Source: Pedobacter hartonius
Lineage (GTDB): Bacteria; Bacteroidota; Bacteroidia; Sphingobacteriales; Sphingobacteriaceae
Reading direction: 5' to 3'
DNA length: 64,000 nt
Assembly (NCBI RefSeq): GCF_900107535.1
Contig: NZ_FNRA01000013.1
Location: forward strand, 93,935 to 157,934
Under the pieces are notes generated by a model that did not search any database, was not told the DNA's origin, and saw only the letters and a list, made by a program, of their open reading frames with translations. Shown here one piece after another: positions 61,858 through 64,000 of this stretch; positions within the stretch are counted from its first letter, which is position 1; each line of letters opens with the position of its first letter. The position numbers and the translations under genes are program-made.

Positions 61858-62970
61858 ATGGCAAACGTAAAATATGATTATCTGATTGTCGGATCAGGGC
61901 TTTTCGGCTCCGTTTTCGCGTATGAGGCTAATAAGGCTGGAAAAAAATGTTTAGTTATTGATAGACGGAATCATAGTGGTGGAAATGTACACTGTCAAAA
62001 CCTGGAAGGTATTAATGTACATTCGTATGGAGCGCATATTTTTCATACAGATAGCCTCCAGATCTGGAAATATGTAAATCAGTTTGCAGACTTTAATCAT
62101 TATATAAACTCGCCGCTGGCCCTTAGTGAAGGAAAACTCTATAATTTACCCTTTAATATGAACACGTTCTATCAGCTTTGGGGGGTGAAGACTCCTTCGG
62201 AAGCACGGAGTATCATTGAAGCGGAAGTGAACTCATCAAATTTTAAAACCCCTGCAAACCTGGAAGAACAAGCACTTTCCCTCGTTGGCGAATCTATTTA
62301 CAAGAAATTTATACAGCATTATACAAAAAAACAATGGGGAAGAGATGCCAGTTGCCTTCCAGCATTTATTATAAAAAGACTTCCCCTGCGTTATACATAC
62401 AATAACAACTACTTTAATGACCGCTATCAGGGAATCCCAATCGGCGGGTATAATTTAGTTGTTAACAAAATGCTTCAGAATATCGAATTGCGCTTGTCAC
62501 ATGATTTTTTTAAAGACAGGTCTTTTTTTGAATCACTGGCAGAAAAAATTGTATTTACCGGTAAAATTGATGAATTCTATCAATACCAATACGGAAAATT
62601 AGAGTATCGTAGTCTGAAATTTGAGCATGAAATACATGACATCCAAGATTATCAGGGTAATGCCGTTGTTAATTATTGCGATTTGACAGCTGCCTTTACC
62701 AGAATCATTGAACATAAACATTTTGAATTTGGAACTCAGAAAAGCACGGTGATAACCAAGGAATATGCGATAAATGAATCTTTAAACAGCGAACCTTATT
62801 ATCCTATTAATGATACAAAAAATATGAAGATACTTAAGCGATATCAATGTCTTGCAGATAAAGAATCTAATGTGATCTTTGGTGGTAGATTAGCAGAATA
62901 CAGGTATTACGATATGCATCAGGTAATTGCCTCGGCGCTAAAAAAAGCTTCAGATGAGCAATGGAAATAA
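61858..62970 (+). CDS. glf: UDP-galactopyranose mutase
   Basis: 370 residues. FAD motif YLIVGSGLFGSVFAYEAN, then RRNHSGGNVH, the substrate region GAHIFHT, and YTKKQWGRDASCLPA with the conserved mutase Trp, then RLPLRYTYNNNYFNDRYQGIPIGGY. Makes UDP-galactofuranose from UDP-galactopyranose. It starts immediately after the HlyD stop, so it belongs to this operon; it could supply the sugar donor for the glycosyltransferases. Confidence 0.95.
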   Translation: MANVKYDYLIVGSGLFGSVFAYEANKAGKKCLVIDRRNHSGGNVHCQNLEGINVHSYGAHIFHTDSLQIWKYVNQFADFNHYINSPLALSEGKLYNLPFNMNTFYQLWGVKTPSEARSIIEAEVNSSNFKTPANLEEQALSLVGESIYKKFIQHYTKKQWGRDASCLPAFIIKRLPLRYTYNNNYFNDRYQGIPIGGYNLVVNKMLQNIELRLSHDFFKDRSFFESLAEKIVFTGKIDEFYQYQYGKLEYRSLKFEHEIHDIQDYQGNAVVNYCDLTAAFTRIIEHKHFEFGTQKSTVITKEYAINESLNSEPYYPINDTKNMKILKRYQCLADKESNVIFGGRLAEYRYYDMHQVIASALKKASDEQWK

Positions 62971-63304
62971 CTTTACCCGATGGAAGATTTGGGGTTTGAA
63001 TATCCTTTAACCATCTGGGACCAGCGTTAAACAACAAATCCGTGCTTCTGAAAGAAACATGGATTTATTGAGAAACTTATGTTATCCAGCCACATTTTCT
63101 CATGATCTTTTACACTAGTTTTGTCGTTTAAGATACCTAAGCTTTTTTCATAATTATCTAATCATTTCCGATGTCATATTTCTGCGTATTACAGTGGTAT
63201 AAGGGCAATTTTTACCAGATCTTCCATAAACTGGTTCAATCTTAGTACGTCCGGGGTACAGTTTTTTAAAAACACTTCGGTACTACCGATGTGATCAAAC
63301 AGAT
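62971..63304. other. Intergenic stretch after glf
   Basis: Near-perfect inverted repeat (AAATCCGTG...CATGGATTT, ~63028-63058) may end the peptide operon, without a U-run. A coherent minus-strand coding remnant lies at 63189-63307. Nothing else is seen. Confidence 0.45.
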
Positions 63305-63307
63305 CTA
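63189..63307 (-). pseudogene. C-terminal remnant of an unrecognised gene
   Basis: A start-less minus frame reading LFDHIGSTEVFLKN and LNQFMEDLVKIALIPL before its stop. It lies directly downstream of the HisKA-only gene in another frame and may be a relic of the gene that followed or of the same gene. Confidence 0.35.
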
Positions 63308-63886
63308 CGGAAAAAGAAGATGACTAATGTATTTATGACTACTAATTGCACTAGTCATTTCCCGGGTAGCAGCATCGAGTTCTGCAGCTGATTGTCCAAG
63401 TAAAGGCAACATCTCTTTGACATCCTTTTCAATGGTATGATTATCATTTAAGAGTTCAACCAGTGAAATTATATTTGCCAATGGTCTTCTCACTTTATGT
63501 GAATTAGCAAAAATCACGTCATCAAACGTTGCAGAATAATTTGTTCTTTCCTTCAGTAATTTTTCTACAACCTTTTTGTAATTGATGGCCACTAAAGTAG
63601 TTGCCATCAAGCCAATTAATGACGTAGCCCTGTTTATTAGAAACGTCCAATGTGGATCATCCATCATGATATTAAAATACATAAAATTGATAATGATAAA
63701 AAAACATGCAATTGCAGAGAGAACAACTATTCTTCTTGTGGATTCTCTTAATGACACTAAAACCACGGCAGAATATAGTATTCCCACTGCCAAACATAAT
63801 GGCGTAAAGTAGTCAAGAACCATCATTGCAAATAAGAGAAGTACAGGTAGAAACAAGCTTTTATAGTTAGCGGTTGGTTTTATCAT
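63305..63886 (-). CDS. Membrane protein with HisKA-like domain, no ATPase domain
   Basis: 193 residues. Four to five hydrophobic segments (1-~110) then a dimerisation/phosphoacceptor-like helix pair with FANSHKVRRPLANIISLVELL, where His is the possible phospho-site (H-box HE/KxRxPL). The protein ends ~50 residues later, with no N, G1, F or G2 boxes, so it cannot autophosphorylate. Either a truncated kinase or an adaptor. The downstream DNA shows a coding relic. Confidence 0.7.
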   Translation of the reverse strand: MIKPTANYKSLFLPVLLLFAMMVLDYFTPLCLAVGILYSAVVLVSLRESTRRIVVLSAIACFFIIINFMYFNIMMDDPHWTFLINRATSLIGLMATTLVAINYKKVVEKLLKERTNYSATFDDVIFANSHKVRRPLANIISLVELLNDNHTIEKDVKEMLPLLGQSAAELDAATREMTSAISSHKYISHLLFP

Positions 63887-63914
63887 TTGATCTTATTTTA
63901 TGGCTTGGAGTTGC

Positions 63915-63922
63915 TATATTTG
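63915..63922 (+). promoter_or_regulatory. Predicted -7 box
   Basis: TATATTTG fits TAnnTTTG, 44 bases before the ATG at 63967; the upstream element is unclear. Confidence 0.4.
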
Positions 63923-63966
63923 AGTAGACAGTAAGTTAAGAGAATTACATACCTTAACAGAAATTA

Positions 63967-64000
63967 TGTCACAAGTAAGAAAAGCGTACCCGAAGGAGTT
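63967..64000 (+). CDS. Start of a gene cut by the window edge, possibly IS3-type transposase OrfA
   Basis: Only 11 codons are visible, MSQVRKAYPKE. Basic, with the RKAYPKEF-like beginning typical of IS3-family OrfA proteins; too short to be sure. Confidence 0.35.

Noticed and set aside
1..64000. CRISPR arrays, rRNA operons, prophage structural genes, type VI or IX secretion genes
   Set aside because: Looked for regularly spaced repeats and typical genes on both strands; none found in the window.

Overview
The window looks like chromosome from a Bacteroidota species, most likely the Sphingobacteriaceae (Pedobacter-like). The evidence is the gene content (GH3-family protein, BatA-domain protein, DUF4199 and DUF2520 proteins, bifunctional HisB and HisIE, LuxC-type reductase next to a ferredoxin), A-rich rather than Shine-Dalgarno leaders, and -7 boxes of the TAnnTTTG type. 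This placement is inference; no rRNA is present.

Positions 1-36.9 kb are ordinary core genome. They hold the end of a cytochrome c maturation gene, a DUF2520/KdsC/Maf cluster, Ppx, a two-gene ABC exporter, grpE-dnaJ, ftsE, an acyl-CoA reductase divergent from a 2x[4Fe-4S] ferredoxin, and a complete hisGDCBHAF(IE) operon on the minus strand with a WD40 gene tacked on its end. On the plus strand follow an L,D-transpeptidase lipoprotein, a BatA protein, a dihydroorotase-like protein whose metal ligands are missing, two glycosyltransferases, GH3, dxr, rseP and an HscB-like J-protein.

At 36988 a tRNA-Leu marks the start of an accessory zone reaching at least 51 kb. A 26-nt repeat of the tRNA 3' end (37043-37068 and 38425-38450) brackets a 1.4-kb mini-element with one AlbA/RecG-like gene. 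Beyond it lie a truncated serine recombinase, a truncated mobile-element protein, a secreted Tae4-type peptidoglycan amidase with a Tai4-type immunity lipoprotein (no type VI secretion genes visible), a probable toxin-antitoxin-SecB-like chaperone (TAC) operon, and a decayed IS66 element whose transposase is interrupted by a full-length group II intron.

From 51.1 to 63.0 kb is the most interesting system: one plus-strand cluster with a C39-like/VKOR/thioredoxin fusion, a small GG-leader precursor peptide (five Cys, one third Ser/Thr, no Lys or Arg in the core), a TlpA-like thioredoxin, a DUF6734-like putative glycosyltransferase, a two-domain glycosyltransferase, a C39 peptidase-ABC exporter, an HlyD adaptor and UDP-galactopyranose mutase. 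Read together this is a candidate pathway for a disulfide-bonded, glycosylated (possibly galactofuranosylated) secreted peptide, a glycocin-like system in Bacteroidota. An orphan LytTR response regulator is divergent from it, and a kinase-like protein lacking its ATPase domain follows it. The last bases begin what may be an insertion-sequence gene.
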